DNA of 30,861 nucleotides from DASXTB01 sp036505615 (GTDB lineage Bacteria; Acidobacteriota; UBA6911; JACQSX01). Positions 1 through 9,600 of this stretch are shown piece by piece. The position numbers and the translations under genes are program-made. The stretch lies in the NCBI GenBank assembly GCA_036505615.1, contig DASXTB010000480.1, positions 1 to 30,861 on the forward strand, written 5' to 3'. The notes under the pieces are model-generated. The model made no database searches and was not told the DNA's origin. It saw only the letters and a list, made by a program, of their open reading frames with translations. Position 1 is the stretch's first letter, and each line of letters opens with the position of its first letter.

Positions 1-111
1 GAGCGGGTGAGGAGAGGACGGCGTAGAGGCGACGGGCAGGCCGAGGCCCGCAGGGCCGCCATTGGGTAGGCCCGGCCGTAAGGCCGGATTATTCGTAAAT
101 TAAAAGACCTA

Positions 112-251
112 GCCACGGATTTACGCTGATTACACGGATAAGTTCGGGGCCGGGGGATGGGCGCGATGAACTGCTTCGCACGTCACACTGCAAGTCGGTG
201 CCCATCCCCCCGACCCCGATCTTATCCGCGTAAATCCGTGTAATCTGTGGC
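112..251. repeat. Long imperfect palindrome
   Basis: The arms are about 112-161 and 201-251, roughly 50 nt each with only a few mismatches, around a loop of about 40 nt. The arms contain the string GTAAATCCGTG and its complement, followed by a C-rich stretch. As RNA or single-stranded DNA this would form a very stable hairpin. It matches no insertion sequence I recognise and has no reading frame worth calling. Confidence 0.8.
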
Positions 252-312
252 CCGTTCTTTCGGTTCACGAATTATACGGGGTAAGGCCGGGATCAGGATC
301 AAAAAGAACGGG

Positions 313-396
313 AGCGCCGAAGGCGCGGCATTCGATCCTTGCGAGATTTGGTGGAAGGACGAGTCGTCGTTGGCTTAATGCCGCGCCTTCGGCGCT
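313..396. repeat. 20-bp inverted repeat
   Basis: Bases 313-332 are the exact reverse complement of 377-396; each arm is itself a short GCGCC-GAA-GGCGC type hairpin. The 44-nt loop shows nothing recognisable. Confidence 0.8.
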
Positions 397-530
397 GATC
401 TCAGTATTTTCTTCCCATTCCCGCCCTGACGGGCGGGCCTACCCAATGGCGGCCCTGCGGGCCTCATACTGCACGTTATTTTTGGAAATACCATCAGCGG
501 CCCAAGCTGTCCTGGAGGGACAACCCTCGG

Positions 531-638
531 GTTTGGACATTTTGGAGAGACGGCCGGTGGGCCGTCTCCCGCGCAATCTTTCATCGTGCAGGAGACGCCC
601 CACGGGGCGTCTCTCCAATAGCGCCGCTTCGCGGCGCC
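531..638 (+). repeat. 108-bp dispersed repeat, copy 1
   Basis: This block is repeated in direct orientation at 28866-28973 with a single difference (G at 573, A at 28908). It is built from three short hairpins in a row: GACGGCCGGTGGGCCGTC, GAGACGCCCCACGGGGCGTCTC and GCGCCGCTTCGCGGCGC. Two further hairpins of the same style follow at 641-657 and 683-702. It is intergenic, just beyond the 3' end of the DUF202 gene. Role unknown; REP-like stem-loop repeats are the closest concept. Confidence 0.88.
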
Positions 639-723
639 AGCTGTCCCGGAGGGACAGCCCTGAAAACGCCCAAAATCCAGACAAACGGCCGGCGGGCCGT
701 TTCTACACTTTTTCGCGAGAAAC

Positions 724-1125
724 CTAGAGCTGATCTGGTGCCGTCAACATGTAGAAAATGATTCCTGCCGTCAAAAGGACAACCAAAATTGCTATCAGCA
801 GGACGAGCCACCTATCGGCCTTCACTTCACCTCGTTCAATGCCAAGATTCACTACGTGATAACGCCACGCTGCCAGCAAAGGCAGTACGGCTCCAAAGAC
901 AATCATTGCCAGGCCCATCGGAAGCGATGTGCCTATTGAGGAAGGCAGCGCTTGAACCGCTCTGCCGGCTTGCTGTTGACGGAGGAATGGACCCACCTTT
1001 GCCAGGATGATGCCAATACTCACAATTGCGATGCTGGTTCTAATCCAAGCCAAAAATGTACGCTCATTTGCCAGGTATTCGGTCGCCTTTTCGGTTTCGG
1101 ATATTTTCTTGCTTTCGGTCGACAT
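724..1125 (-). CDS. DUF202 / YidH-family inner membrane protein
   Basis: A 133-residue membrane protein. The family signature is visible near the N-terminus as YLANERTFLAWIRTSIA (about residues 16-32), followed by three hydrophobic segments (about 24-41, 70-87 and 106-128). DUF202 proteins are small three-helix inner membrane proteins of unknown biochemical role. The reading frame could start 14 codons further upstream, but those codons fall in a GC-rich repeat and encode an atypical leader, so the ATG at 1125 (MSTESKK) is preferred; neither start has a clear Shine-Dalgarno site. The gene is co-directional with hsp20 but separated from it by about 250 bp that contain an inverted repeat, so it is probably transcribed separately. 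Confidence 0.85.
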   Translation of the reverse strand: MSTESKKISETEKATEYLANERTFLAWIRTSIAIVSIGIILAKVGPFLRQQQAGRAVQALPSSIGTSLPMGLAMIVFGAVLPLLAAWRYHVVNLGIERGEVKADRWLVLLIAILVVLLTAGIIFYMLTAPDQL

Positions 1126-1218
1126 GGGATAGGGGCGGCCGCAGAGGGCCACCCTTAGCCCGAACATTCACAAAATCTGAAAAGACCGGCCACGAATTAT
1201 ACGAATTGACACGAATTT

Positions 1219-1295
1219 CGGGAGCGAGAGAGGGGCGCCGCGAATATCTCGGAAAAGCAACATTTTGTCAGTCAGCGCCCCTTCTCTCGCTCTCG
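1219..1295. repeat. Inverted repeat between DUF202 and hsp20
   Basis: Arms 1219-1238 and 1275-1295 are complementary apart from one or two positions (GGAGCGAGAGAGGGGCGC type sequence). The preceding bases carry the ACGAATT string repeated three times (1192-1217). No gene is seen in 1126-1373. The hairpin could end transcripts from hsp20, but no T-tract follows on either strand. Confidence 0.65.
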
Positions 1296-1373
1296 AGGAT
1301 CTCCGCGTTAATCCGCGGCTAGCTTTCCGGACTTATGCATAATCCGGTTAAGGGTGGGATCGGTTCCTTCGGA

Positions 1374-2000
1374 TCACTGAATGTCCAGGCGACGACTGCG
1401 GCTCTGCTCGCTCTTGGGAGCGTCGAAAGTCACCTCAAGGACGCCGTCGTTAAACTTGGCATTTGCGCTGTCGGCGTCAACTCCGTCGGGCAGCGGAATG
1501 GAACGAAAGAAGCTGCCGTAGGTACGCTCGCTAAAATAGCGGCCTTCCCCCTTCTCCTCATGGTGTTCGTGCCGCCTTTCACCTCGAATGGTCAGCGCGT
1601 TGTCTTTCACTTCGACTTCCACGTCTTCCTTGCTCAGACCGGGCAAGTCTGCTCGGACAATGAATTTCCCCTCACGCTCGAATGCTTCAACTTGCGGTGA
1701 CCATAAGCCCTGAGCAAACTCGGAACCCTGAGGCCAGCGCCACAGCCTGGAGAAATCTGGAGAGAGCAGGCTGCGGCCGGTAAAGTCCTCAAACACCCGG
1801 TTCATCTCCTCCCGGAAGCGTTGCATGAAAGCAAAAGGAGCCTCCATCCATGGTTGGGGAGTCGTTGACCGCGTGGTGATGGCGGCTGACTGTTGGCCCT
1901 TTTTGCTAGGCGTTGCCGTGGCCGACGAATCTGAATGCATCTTTCCCGACCCTTCTGTTTGTTGCGATTGTGTTGATTCTTTTTCCTTGGTTTTAGCCAT
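1374..2000 (-). CDS. Hsp20 / alpha-crystallin small heat shock protein
   Basis: A 208-residue ATP-independent holdase chaperone of the small heat shock family, cytoplasmic, expected to form large oligomers that bind unfolding proteins. The alpha-crystallin domain spans about residues 102-195 and shows the expected strands, including RADLPGLSKEDVEVEV, the NALTIRGER segment and GVLEVTF near its end. The C-terminal tail has LDI, a weak version of the I-x-I motif that docks neighbouring subunits. The N-terminal 50 residues are Ser/Thr/Gln/Lys-rich and look disordered, making the protein longer than the usual 140-170 residues. The start is well supported: a strong AGGAGG site lies about 8 nt upstream of the ATG. 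No CIRCE element was seen upstream. Confidence 0.95.
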   Translation of the reverse strand: MAKTKEKESTQSQQTEGSGKMHSDSSATATPSKKGQQSAAITTRSTTPQPWMEAPFAFMQRFREEMNRVFEDFTGRSLLSPDFSRLWRWPQGSEFAQGLWSPQVEAFEREGKFIVRADLPGLSKEDVEVEVKDNALTIRGERRHEHHEEKGEGRYFSERTYGSFFRSIPLPDGVDADSANAKFNDGVLEVTFDAPKSEQSRSRRLDIQ

Positions 2001-2300
2001 GACTTTATCCTCCTATGATTAGTTTTATAACGGGTGTTTCCGACTGTCCTGCCTGGTAGGCTCGTGCCTTGCGGCTTTGTTAACAGTGCGACCTATCCAT
2101 AGATGGCTCACCGAATCTGCCCTCAATGGACTCCCACGTCCCCGTACGTAATGGGTCTGGCTGTTTACATACAATAACCGTTTTCAATAAAGTCAAGCCG
2201 GAAGTTCCGGGGAAATTCGGGGACAGATTACCCAATTTCTTCCGCTGACCAGGGCAAATGATGAAATTGAGAAATGAGCAAATCTGAAGGTCGTTGAGCG

Positions 2301-2437
2301 GGAGGGTCAGTCTCAAAATTAACAAACCACGGGGGTCACTGGGAACACGGGGACCACAAGGGCTTTCGAAATTGGCAGTAAATCTTATTGATAAAGGATT
2401 GGTTAGATCCCCGTGTTCCCGGTAACCCCCGTGGTTT
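2301..2437. repeat. CACGGGG-type inverted-repeat element, copy A
   Basis: Arms 2324-2353 and 2408-2437 form a 30-bp stem with two mismatches. Between them, 2349-2376 matches the reverse complement of 11754-11781 in 27 of 28 bases. The left flank (2301-2335) also resembles the left end of the element at 11671-11925 in direct orientation. The right arm ends at the 3' end of the GH97 gene, so the hairpin may serve as its transcription end, although no T-tract is visible. Bases 2001-2300 hold no gene that I can support. Confidence 0.75.
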
Positions 2438-2439
2438 CC

Positions 2440-4401
2440 CTAAATCTTGCTGAACCGTGCGATAAATCCGCCGCCGGCGCGCAGAGCCGCATGGATCGAA
2501 TCGGGCGCAGCCAGCGAGCGTGTCTCAACGTCTACGGCTGCTGCCAGTTCCGCGCGGTCCCGCACCAGAAGCGCCTGGTACAGGCCTTTACCTAAAAACC
2601 CAAGTGGGACATCAATAGTTTTTGCCACGGGCCCGTTCAGCACCGCTAGAAACCATTGCTTTTGGTACCGTCGGGCAAAAGCGGCGATTTCGCCAATGGA
2701 CGAGAGCGGCAGCACGATCGTCTCGTCCCAAACACTGGGAATGCTTTTGATTACTTCCGCCGCCGGGTTTTGCAGCAAGCTTCTGGGATGGCCTCCATAA
2801 ACCAGCAGCGGCGACGAGAACACAGCAGCGCTGGCGATCTGGTGAGCCCATGAAGTTTCTTTGCGACGCTCACTAAAAACCACAGGAGTGTAATCGGCCG
2901 GTCCGGCCAGGAATCGAGTGAAGGGAAGGGTTGTGTTGTGCTGCGCCCAGGAAGTCATGCTGCGATGCTCCAGTCCTTGGACACCCTCGCGCGTCAGCTC
3001 GTTCGGCCAGGTGCGCGACTCCCCTGTGGGTTTGTTAGCGCCATGGAAATCGAGCATGATCTGGAACTCCGCTGCCTGGCGAAGCAATGCCTGGTAAAGG
3101 TCGATGATTTCTTTGGCCTCATGGTCGAAGAAATCGACCTTCGCGCCGGCAATTCCAAAGTCATGACAATGTTGGAAAAATCTCCGGCGCTCTTCGGGCG
3201 TTCGAAGTTCCTTGCTGTGTTTCCAGAGCCAGATGCGAACCTTATGCTCTGCCGAATAATCGACCAGTTCTTTGAGCTGCGCATCGCTCCAGCGCTGCCA
3301 GAATCCCTCAATCAGGTTGTATTCGAACCCGAGCTCGCTGGCCATGCGGGAGAAGTCTTTCATTTCCTCCAGGGTGTTTGCCCCGCCATCCAAGTACTTC
3401 CATACGCTCCGTCCCGGTTGGATCCACGCCGTTTCGGTTCCCCCGGGGAACAGTTTCCTGTCAGGCGGAGGCGCGAGATTGGCAACGATGTCGGAATTGA
3501 CAAGACGATTCAGGTCGGCGGCGATAATCACTACTCTCCAAGGCGACGTGATGATTCCGGAGATGGCTGCAGGACTGGCCAGCCGCCTGGCTTCTTCCGC
3601 TCCATATCGGAGTGTGAACGGGTACGAAGGCGGCGCCGCGTGCCCCAGCCGTATGGCAAACGCGCGGCGCCCTTCAGCCTGCAGAGCCATTCCTGCGTAA
3701 TTAACCAGCGCCGATTCAGTAATTGAGGCATAGCCGGCGTCGTTGGGAAGCTTCACAGTTAATGGGGGCGCCGCCCAGTCGCCTGCCGGCACGGCGGAAA
3801 TCTCCTTCCTGGCGTGAACGCCCTCGTAGTGTCCCTGCAGTCCGTGATACCAGACGATGCTTCCTTCGGGCAGCGTAAATAACGTGCCTTCATCCGGTAT
3901 TCGCAGGCCCTGGCCGGCGGCGATGTGGCGAAACGCAAGGCCATCGTTGAATACACGCGCCTCCAACGTGTAGCTGGTGTTCGTCTTTGCATCCCGCAGC
4001 GAAATCCTGGCGCCGTTGCAACGATTGACTGCCTGGGAATGGACGCCGCGGCAGCGATAGGTCTCATTGACCCGATAACGTTCAAGGTTTCGCACCTGGA
4101 CATCCTCGGTGATCGCGGCACTATCCAATGTGATCTTCAGCGGCGAGCGGTCAATTACCGTATTGCCGCGAAAAGTGGCGGCGTAAAACAACTGTCGTTG
4201 CTCCAGAAACACGCGCAGTTCTACGGCGGCATCCGGACTGGTCAATTGAACGCTCTCCGAGCGCCGTTCGGGCTGGGCCTTCCCTGTCGTCTTGGCTTTC
4301 TTAGGAGAAGAAGTTGTGAACGCGGCCACCGGCGCTATCACGGCCGTCGACACAAATTCACGACGTGAACAGCCGCTGCCGGATTTTTCTTTGCTGGTCA
4401 T
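2440..4401 (-). CDS. Glycoside hydrolase family 97 (secreted)
   Basis: A 653-residue glycosidase of the GH97 family, whose members hydrolyse alpha-glucosidic or alpha-galactosidic bonds in a calcium-dependent manner. The N-terminus carries a Tat-like signal (SRREF at 12-16, then a hydrophobic stretch to about 31), implying export. The GH97 N-terminal beta-sandwich covers about 53-310. The (beta/alpha)8 catalytic barrel covers about 320-570, with KVDFFD at 421-426, DFHGANKPTG at 451-460 and REGVQGLEH at 471-479. The Asp in KVDFFD (423) sits where retaining GH97 enzymes have their nucleophile, which from family knowledge would favour an alpha-galactosidase-like retaining enzyme; this assignment is tentative. 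A small C-terminal beta domain follows. It lies downstream of the fucosidase and TonB receptor genes on the same strand, separated by 0.9 kb of repeats. No strong ribosome site precedes the ATG. Confidence 0.93.
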   Translation of the reverse strand: MTSKEKSGSGCSRREFVSTAVIAPVAAFTTSSPKKAKTTGKAQPERRSESVQLTSPDAAVELRVFLEQRQLFYAATFRGNTVIDRSPLKITLDSAAITEDVQVRNLERYRVNETYRCRGVHSQAVNRCNGARISLRDAKTNTSYTLEARVFNDGLAFRHIAAGQGLRIPDEGTLFTLPEGSIVWYHGLQGHYEGVHARKEISAVPAGDWAAPPLTVKLPNDAGYASITESALVNYAGMALQAEGRRAFAIRLGHAAPPSYPFTLRYGAEEARRLASPAAISGIITSPWRVVIIAADLNRLVNSDIVANLAPPPDRKLFPGGTETAWIQPGRSVWKYLDGGANTLEEMKDFSRMASELGFEYNLIEGFWQRWSDAQLKELVDYSAEHKVRIWLWKHSKELRTPEERRRFFQHCHDFGIAGAKVDFFDHEAKEIIDLYQALLRQAAEFQIMLDFHGANKPTGESRTWPNELTREGVQGLEHRSMTSWAQHNTTLPFTRFLAGPADYTPVVFSERRKETSWAHQIASAAVFSSPLLVYGGHPRSLLQNPAAEVIKSIPSVWDETIVLPLSSIGEIAAFARRYQKQWFLAVLNGPVAKTIDVPLGFLGKGLYQALLVRDRAELAAAVDVETRSLAAPDSIHAALRAGGGFIARFSKI

Positions 4402-4485
4402 TGGACTCGTCCGGTGTCTCAGAAGCTGTGAAAATTAACCCCACAGATGCGGAGCAGTCAAGGTGCAGCGAAATGTGAGTCGGGT

Positions 4486-4640
4486 ACGCAACGTGCAGAC
4501 GCCGAAGGCGTCACGTAGAATAGCCGGGGGGCAGAGCGCGGCTTTTGCGCGGCGCCCCCGGTTGCCAATTTCCAGAAAAAACGATGCACCCTGAAGGGGT
4601 GCCATAAGATCCCTATCGCACGCCTTCGGCGTGCCGAGGC
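4486..4640. repeat. Cluster of short GC hairpins with inverted copy of 28794-28835
   Basis: The block holds several perfect short hairpins in a row: ACGCCGAAGGCGT at 4499-4511, GCACCCTGAAGGGGTGC at 4586-4602 and GCACGCCTTCGGCGTGC at 4618-4634. Bases 4520-4562 match the reverse complement of 28794-28835 at roughly 93%. No gene is visible in 4402-4812. Confidence 0.75.
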
Positions 4641-4812
4641 GAATCATGGCATTCTCCACCCGGGGGCGGCTGCATCGGCGAGGCGCAGAAGAAATTCCGA
4701 CCTGCCCGATTGCGCGAGGAATAATGAGGAAAAGCAGATGAGCAACGGTGTCAGAAAATGAAGTGTCACTTGGACATGATGTGGAGGTTCTGGAGCGAGC
4801 GTCAGAACGAGC

Positions 4813-5150
4813 TGTGAAAAAATTGATTCAAACTGTACGGGCGACCCTATGTGGTCGCCCGCTGCAGAATCCAGCGGATTTTTCTCGGCTCAGAAGTGCG
4901 TCCGAAGTCCATCCGCCGGAACTGTGCGATTTGTTCACCTAATCCGTCAGGCTGTTGCGGCGGGCGGCCACATAGGGCCGCCCGTACGATCTGACGCCAG
5001 TGCAAAAGCATCCATTGTACGTCTGTTGCGGCGGGCGGCCACATAGGGCCGCCCGTACGATCTGACGCCAGTGCAAAGGCATCCATTGTACGTCTGTAGC
5101 GGCGGGCGGCCGCATGGGGCCGCCCGTACGATCAGATGGATTTTTTCACA
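4813..5150. repeat. 338-bp element with inverted ends and 71-bp tandem hairpin units
   Basis: The ends 4813-4827 and 5136-5150 are inverted repeats (13 of 15 matching, TGTGAAAAAAT core). Inside are 2.5 tandem units of exactly 71 bp starting at 4952, 5023 and 5094. Each holds a hairpin GGGCGGCC-ACATAG-GGCCGCCC next to CGTAC. A related hairpin at 4835-4861 lies in the opposite orientation near the left end. The left part (about 4817-4861) is repeated at about 10390-10434. No transposase or other coding region lies inside. Confidence 0.85.
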
Positions 5151-5254
5151 GGTTATCATGGGGCGCGGTTCTGATTTTTTCGCGGGTTATCAGCGAGCGT
5201 GGAGAATCATGCGGAGGCCTTGCACCCGCTGGTTGGCGCTCACGCTTGGTTCGA

Positions 5255-5325
5255 GCCCCTTCCCTTTCCCCCGCTCACCCCCTCTCCCACTCTCCCCCTC
5301 TACCGCTCTCCCACTCACGCCTCCG
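5255..5325. repeat. Polypyrimidine low-complexity tract
   Basis: The plus strand is almost all C and T for about 65 bases, with two copies of CTCTCCCACTC. It runs into the 3' end of the fucosidase gene, whose last codons it forms. Such homopurine/homopyrimidine DNA can form triplex structures; no function is claimed. Confidence 0.6.
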
Positions 5326-6640
5326 CCCGCGGCCGGTCTTTCCGCACAGAGAGATTGTCCTGTTTCGGTTCACCTTCACACTCGATTGCGAGAGTGGTGA
5401 TCGGCTGATTGGGAGCCCGTTGCGGCAGGCCGGTAAACCTGACTCGGAGCTTGTCCTGCTGAAAATCGACTTTCTCACCGCTGGCAAGCATTCGGGCCGA
5501 TTTGACCGGCGTCATCAGACCTCCGATGATCACCGTATCTCCGGGCCAGAAATGAACATGAGCGTAAAGCGTGTTGCCCTTCCGCGTGAAGCTCATGTAG
5601 TTGGAGCGGCGCGGCTGGCAAGGGTCACTGGCGTAAATGGCTTCACCGTGCTTCTCCATCCAGGATCCGACGGTGGAAAGGATGCTCACCGACTCGTCGG
5701 GAATCGAGCCGTCCGGTTTGGGCCCGATGTTCAAAAGATAATTGCCGCCATCCCGGGCGCAGGTGATCAGATTGCGAATGATCTGCTTGGGCGTCTTCCA
5801 GGCGTCATCCGCTTTGTGATAACCCCAACTGTCATTCATCGTCATGCATGCTTCCCATGCGCGGTCGCCTTGGGCAGCTTCGATCCTCTGCTCCGGCGTG
5901 GAGAAGTCGCCCGGCAGCTTGTTTCGATTGTTGACGATGATGTTTGGCTGCAGCTCGAACACCATCTTATTCATCTTTTCTGATTCCCACCCCTGTGGAT
6001 CCAACGGCCATGCCACGTCGTACCAGAGAATGTCGATCTTCCCATAGTTGGTCAGCAGTTCCCGGATGTGGGTGTGGATATATTGGACAAAGCGCCGGCG
6101 CGCCGCTTCATCGCCGGCGCATCGAGCTCCGTCGGGATGGTGCCAGTCCATGAGCGAGTAGTAGAAGCCGACTCGCAGACCCTCGGCTCGCGCCGCCTCG
6201 ACGTATTCCCTAACCAAGTCCCGCCCCGGTCCTTGTTTGGGCGCGCAATAATTGGTCGTTTCGGTGTTAAAGAGGCAGAAGCCTTCATGGTGCTTGGTTG
6301 TCATGACGATATATTTCTGGCCGGCGCGGCGCGCCAGACGAGCCCAGTCACGCGCCGCATTGGGCTTGGGCTTGAACCGCTGAGCGAGCTGTTCGTATTC
6401 CCTGACGGGAATCGCTTCGTTTTCCATCACCCACTCATGCCTGCCCAGCACGCTGTACAGGCCCCAATGGACAAACATCCCAAATGTCGCGTCATGCCAC
6501 CACTTCATACGCCGGGCCCGATCGGCTCGCTCATCCTGTGCCAGTGCGGCTGTATTGAACGAAATATTGGAAGCGGCCACCGCTGCGCCGCTTCCAACGA
6601 GCTTCAGATAATCGCGTCTGGACATTGAATTGGGTTTCAC
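5315..6640 (-). CDS. GH29 alpha-L-fucosidase (secreted, Tat-like signal)
   Basis: A 441-residue retaining alpha-L-fucosidase that removes terminal fucose from glycans. The signal region has MSRRDYLKLVGSG, a twin-arginine pattern, followed by a hydrophobic stretch. The catalytic barrel (about residues 40-335) shows FGMFVHWGLYS, the substrate-binding KHHEGF (116-121), DWHHPD (165-170) and ILWYD, whose Asp (208) is the expected nucleophile. A C-terminal beta-sandwich follows. The start is chosen as GTG at 6640 because AAAGGAG lies exactly 5 nt upstream (6646-6652); a TTG further out and an ATG at 6625 have no such site. The gene starts 19 bp after the TonB receptor stop, so both are probably one transcript. 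Fucose is therefore a likely component of the imported glycan. Confidence 0.94.
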   Translation of the reverse strand: MKPNSMSRRDYLKLVGSGAAVAASNISFNTAALAQDERADRARRMKWWHDATFGMFVHWGLYSVLGRHEWVMENEAIPVREYEQLAQRFKPKPNAARDWARLARRAGQKYIVMTTKHHEGFCLFNTETTNYCAPKQGPGRDLVREYVEAARAEGLRVGFYYSLMDWHHPDGARCAGDEAARRRFVQYIHTHIRELLTNYGKIDILWYDVAWPLDPQGWESEKMNKMVFELQPNIIVNNRNKLPGDFSTPEQRIEAAQGDRAWEACMTMNDSWGYHKADDAWKTPKQIIRNLITCARDGGNYLLNIGPKPDGSIPDESVSILSTVGSWMEKHGEAIYASDPCQPRRSNYMSFTRKGNTLYAHVHFWPGDTVIIGGLMTPVKSARMLASGEKVDFQQDKLRVRFTGLPQRAPNQPITTLAIECEGEPKQDNLSVRKDRPRAEA

Positions 6641-6645
6641 GGCGA

Positions 6646-6652
6646 CTCCTTT
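6646..6652 (-). promoter_or_regulatory. Ribosome binding site fixing the GTG start of the fucosidase
   Basis: The minus strand reads AAAGGAG, 5 nt before GTG at 6640. The same heptamer at the same spacing precedes the upstream receptor gene (10151-10157), which supports both start choices. Confidence 0.75.
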
Positions 6653-6659
6653 CAAAAAC

Positions 6660-9600
6660 TCAAAACGTCAAACGCGCCGAGAACTGCATCTGGCGCGGGT
6701 TGCGCGCGCTGGTGACCCGGCCAAATCGGGTATTGATCTGGTTGCCGGATGCATCAAAACGCGCCGCGTTGTCGACTCCATCGAATTGCGTGTGATTGAA
6801 TGCGTTATATAACTCCCAACGGAACTGCAGCTTGGCCCTTTCCGCCAACGGGATGTCCTTAAACAGCGAGAAGTCCCAGTTGTTGAAACCCGGTCCCCGG
6901 AATACATCCTTGGGCGCATTCCCGGGGTCACCTTGAGCGGGCCGCTTGATCGCTGACGTGTTGAACCACCGGAGCAGACCGCGGTCTCCACTGTCCAGAT
7001 TGGGATTTCCCGCGATAACCACTCGCGCGCCGTCGCCTCCGCCCGTGATGTCGGCGTTATCCGACGTCGTAAAACTCACGCCTCGCGGCTGCCCGCTGGC
7101 AAACGCAGTGATGCCCGATATCTGCCAGTCATCCAGCGCATATCGAACAACACTGTTACTCCAGAGATTACTCACTTTAGGGAGGTCATAGGTGTAGTTG
7201 ATGACCATCACTTGAGTCTCGTCGAATCCCGCCATTCCGTAATTCCAGACTCGGCGCGGGCGGTAAAGCGCAAGACCATCTGTATCGCCGTCCCCATAAT
7301 CCATGGCCTTGGACCACGTGTAGGCGACGCCGTACTGGAGCTTGGAAGTGAAGCGCCGGTTGGCCGCGACTTGAAGCGCATTGTAATTGGCCGTGGAGGA
7401 GGTCTCGTAATAAGTGATGTTTCCGATGCCCGGAAACGGCCGGAGAAAATTGTCCGGCAGCGGCCTGTTGCCGGACAGAGTGGGATCAAAGTTCTTCGGA
7501 TCAAATCTCGCGCCGTACGGCAGCGTATTCAGGTTCACCGTTCCTTGCAGGTGACGGCCGACCGATCCCACGTAGGCGACATCCAACACGGTGTTGAACC
7601 CGATTTCGTGTTGTACGCCCATGGTGTAGTTATAAGTTACGGGCGTGTCGCTGTGTCTGTCGAACCCCTGCACGTTGCTGGGGGCCAGCACTCCCGTTGC
7701 CGAAAGCAGCGTGTCCATTGAACCGTAGAAAAAGAGAGGGTTGTCCTGAATCGGTGGATTCCGCATCACATTCCAGACTGTGTTGCCCGTGGTGCGAGAA
7801 TTATGGAATACGCCCACGCTGGCGCGCAGCGCGGTCTTTCCATTGCCCGTCAAATCCCAGGCAAATCCGAAGCGCGGCTGGATTAGGATTCCGGGCGGTT
7901 CTTTAAATCCCCGTGGGTAGTTGGAATCCGTGGCGACGACCATGCCGTCGTACGGGTCTCCGGTGCCGGGCACGATCGCGCCAATGAACACGGCCGGAAA
8001 AGTCGCTCCCGTCACCGGGTTCTGCGCAACGCGCGTGCTGCCGACAAGGGCCGGCCGGAACAACAGCGGCGCTTTTGAGCGGTCATAGCGCTCCAGTGCG
8101 AACGCGGCCGCCTTGGCGGGAACATTGTGATACCACTGCTGGTACCAGGCAAAACGCGCGCCATATTCAAGGCGGAGGCGATGACTGACTTTCCATGAAT
8201 CCTGGGCGAACCACTCAACAAGGCTCTGGCGACCCTCACCGCTGGGGCGCGTCGTGGACTCGGTATATTGGCGGAAGTTGCCCAGCAGGGCATTGGCATA
8301 TCCGTGGCCAGAATCGGTTGGATTGCTGGTGTCGCGGCTAAAGTCAAAGTCGCCCGCGAATGTTGCAGTGGCGCCTTCGTAATTGCGGGCGCGCTCGAAG
8401 TAAAAACCACCCTTATATGTATGCGCGCCGCGCATGATTGAAATTGTGTCACCAAAAGTAATAAACGTGTCGGCGCCTCGGAGGGGATAGCGGCCGTCAT
8501 ACGTAATCGCTGCCGGATTCACGGGAACCGAACCAAAAGAGGCGCGAGGAATAACTCCCAGCGGGTTGAGCTCCGGATGGAACTGGCCAAGCTTGAAGCC
8601 ATAGGTCGCCCGCTGCATCTTGGCCAACTCGGCATCGGAAAGCGGCGGGCCATCTTCCACGCTGTGACGCACCCCCAGAGAAGCTTCATTCACGATGGTG
8701 GGACTGATGACACGCGTCCAGTTTCCCAGAATGCCATTATCCGTAAACGTGTAGTGGAGGCCGGACAAACCCCAATTAGCCGTCCCCGCCGGAACCGCAA
8801 TACCCTGATTGTCGGCGTACCAAGTCAAACCGCGCACATAAAAACTGTCTTTCTCCGATGCCTTGTAATCAACCCGGAGAAGATTCTGGTGCTTCGGGAT
8901 CTTAATGCTTTCCTGAAAGTTGTAGTTGAAATTACCGGTCGGATCAACGAAGTTCGGGAAAGGAAAGACGTTAAGGATCGCCTGGCCATTGGGGTTGATT
9001 CGATTGGCGGGAATAATATTACCGGAAAAACATCCGCTTTGATTCGAAGTGGTGCACGGACTGGAGCTGAGCGGATCCTTGATCAGAATCAGTTGCCCTG
9101 CCTGGTTGCGTGATTGTGAAAAGTCTCCCTTCCGCTCCAGCGCGGTGGGGACGGTGACCTGCCGCAGCGGCTGTGGGTTCTGGTTCTGGGCCAGTTCCAG
9201 CGAGTAGAAGAAAAAGAGCTTATCCTTGAGCTTATCCTGCGGAAGCCAGACAGGTCCTCCAAACGTCCCCCCGAACGTGTTGAAACGATAGCGGGGGCGT
9301 TTGACAGCATTGGCGTTATTGAAGAAGTTGTTCGCGTTGAACTTTTCGTGGCGCTTGTACCAGTAAGCGCTGCCATGATAATCGCTGGTTCCCGACTTAG
9401 TGACGATGTTGACGGCAGCGCCGGAGTTCCCTCCGTATTCGGCCTGGTAGCTGTTGAGCAGCACCTTGACTTCGTCAATGGCATCGAAGTTGACCGTGCT
9501 GCTGAAGATTCGAGGGCTTCCCATATCGTTGCCCCGGACGCCGTCGACATTGAACGTGTTCCAACTGTCGCGGCCGCCCTGGATGTTTGGAGAAGAGCTG

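Larger units (their letters stand above)
43..465. repeat. Perfect 32-bp inverted repeat enclosing other hairpins
   Basis: Bases 43-74 are the exact reverse complement of bases 434-465 (32 of 32). They enclose two further inverted repeats (112-251 and 313-396), so the segment is a nested set of palindromes. No convincing coding region lies in bases 1-723; the short reading frames there follow the repeat units. The repeat function is unknown. Confidence 0.85.

Noticed and set aside
446..727. Open frames in the first 0.8 kb encoding RRPTGRLS-like repeats
   Set aside because: The residues simply follow the hairpin repeats (similar peptides come from 28732-29043), occur on both strands, and have no ribosome site.
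2080..2325. 81-residue minus-strand open frame upstream of hsp20
   Set aside because: It begins in copy A of the repeat element, has no ribosome site and no recognisable sequence pattern.
4952..5131. CRISPR-like array
   Set aside because: The 71-bp units are directly adjacent, without unique spacers, and are themselves hairpins; no cas gene is near.
5114..5983. 289-residue plus-strand open frame
   Set aside because: Shadow of the fucosidase gene, beginning in the repeat and polypyrimidine tract.
6641..6655. TTG start for the fucosidase at 6655
   Set aside because: The frame would begin inside its own Shine-Dalgarno sequence; GTG at 6640 has AAAGGAG at ideal spacing.
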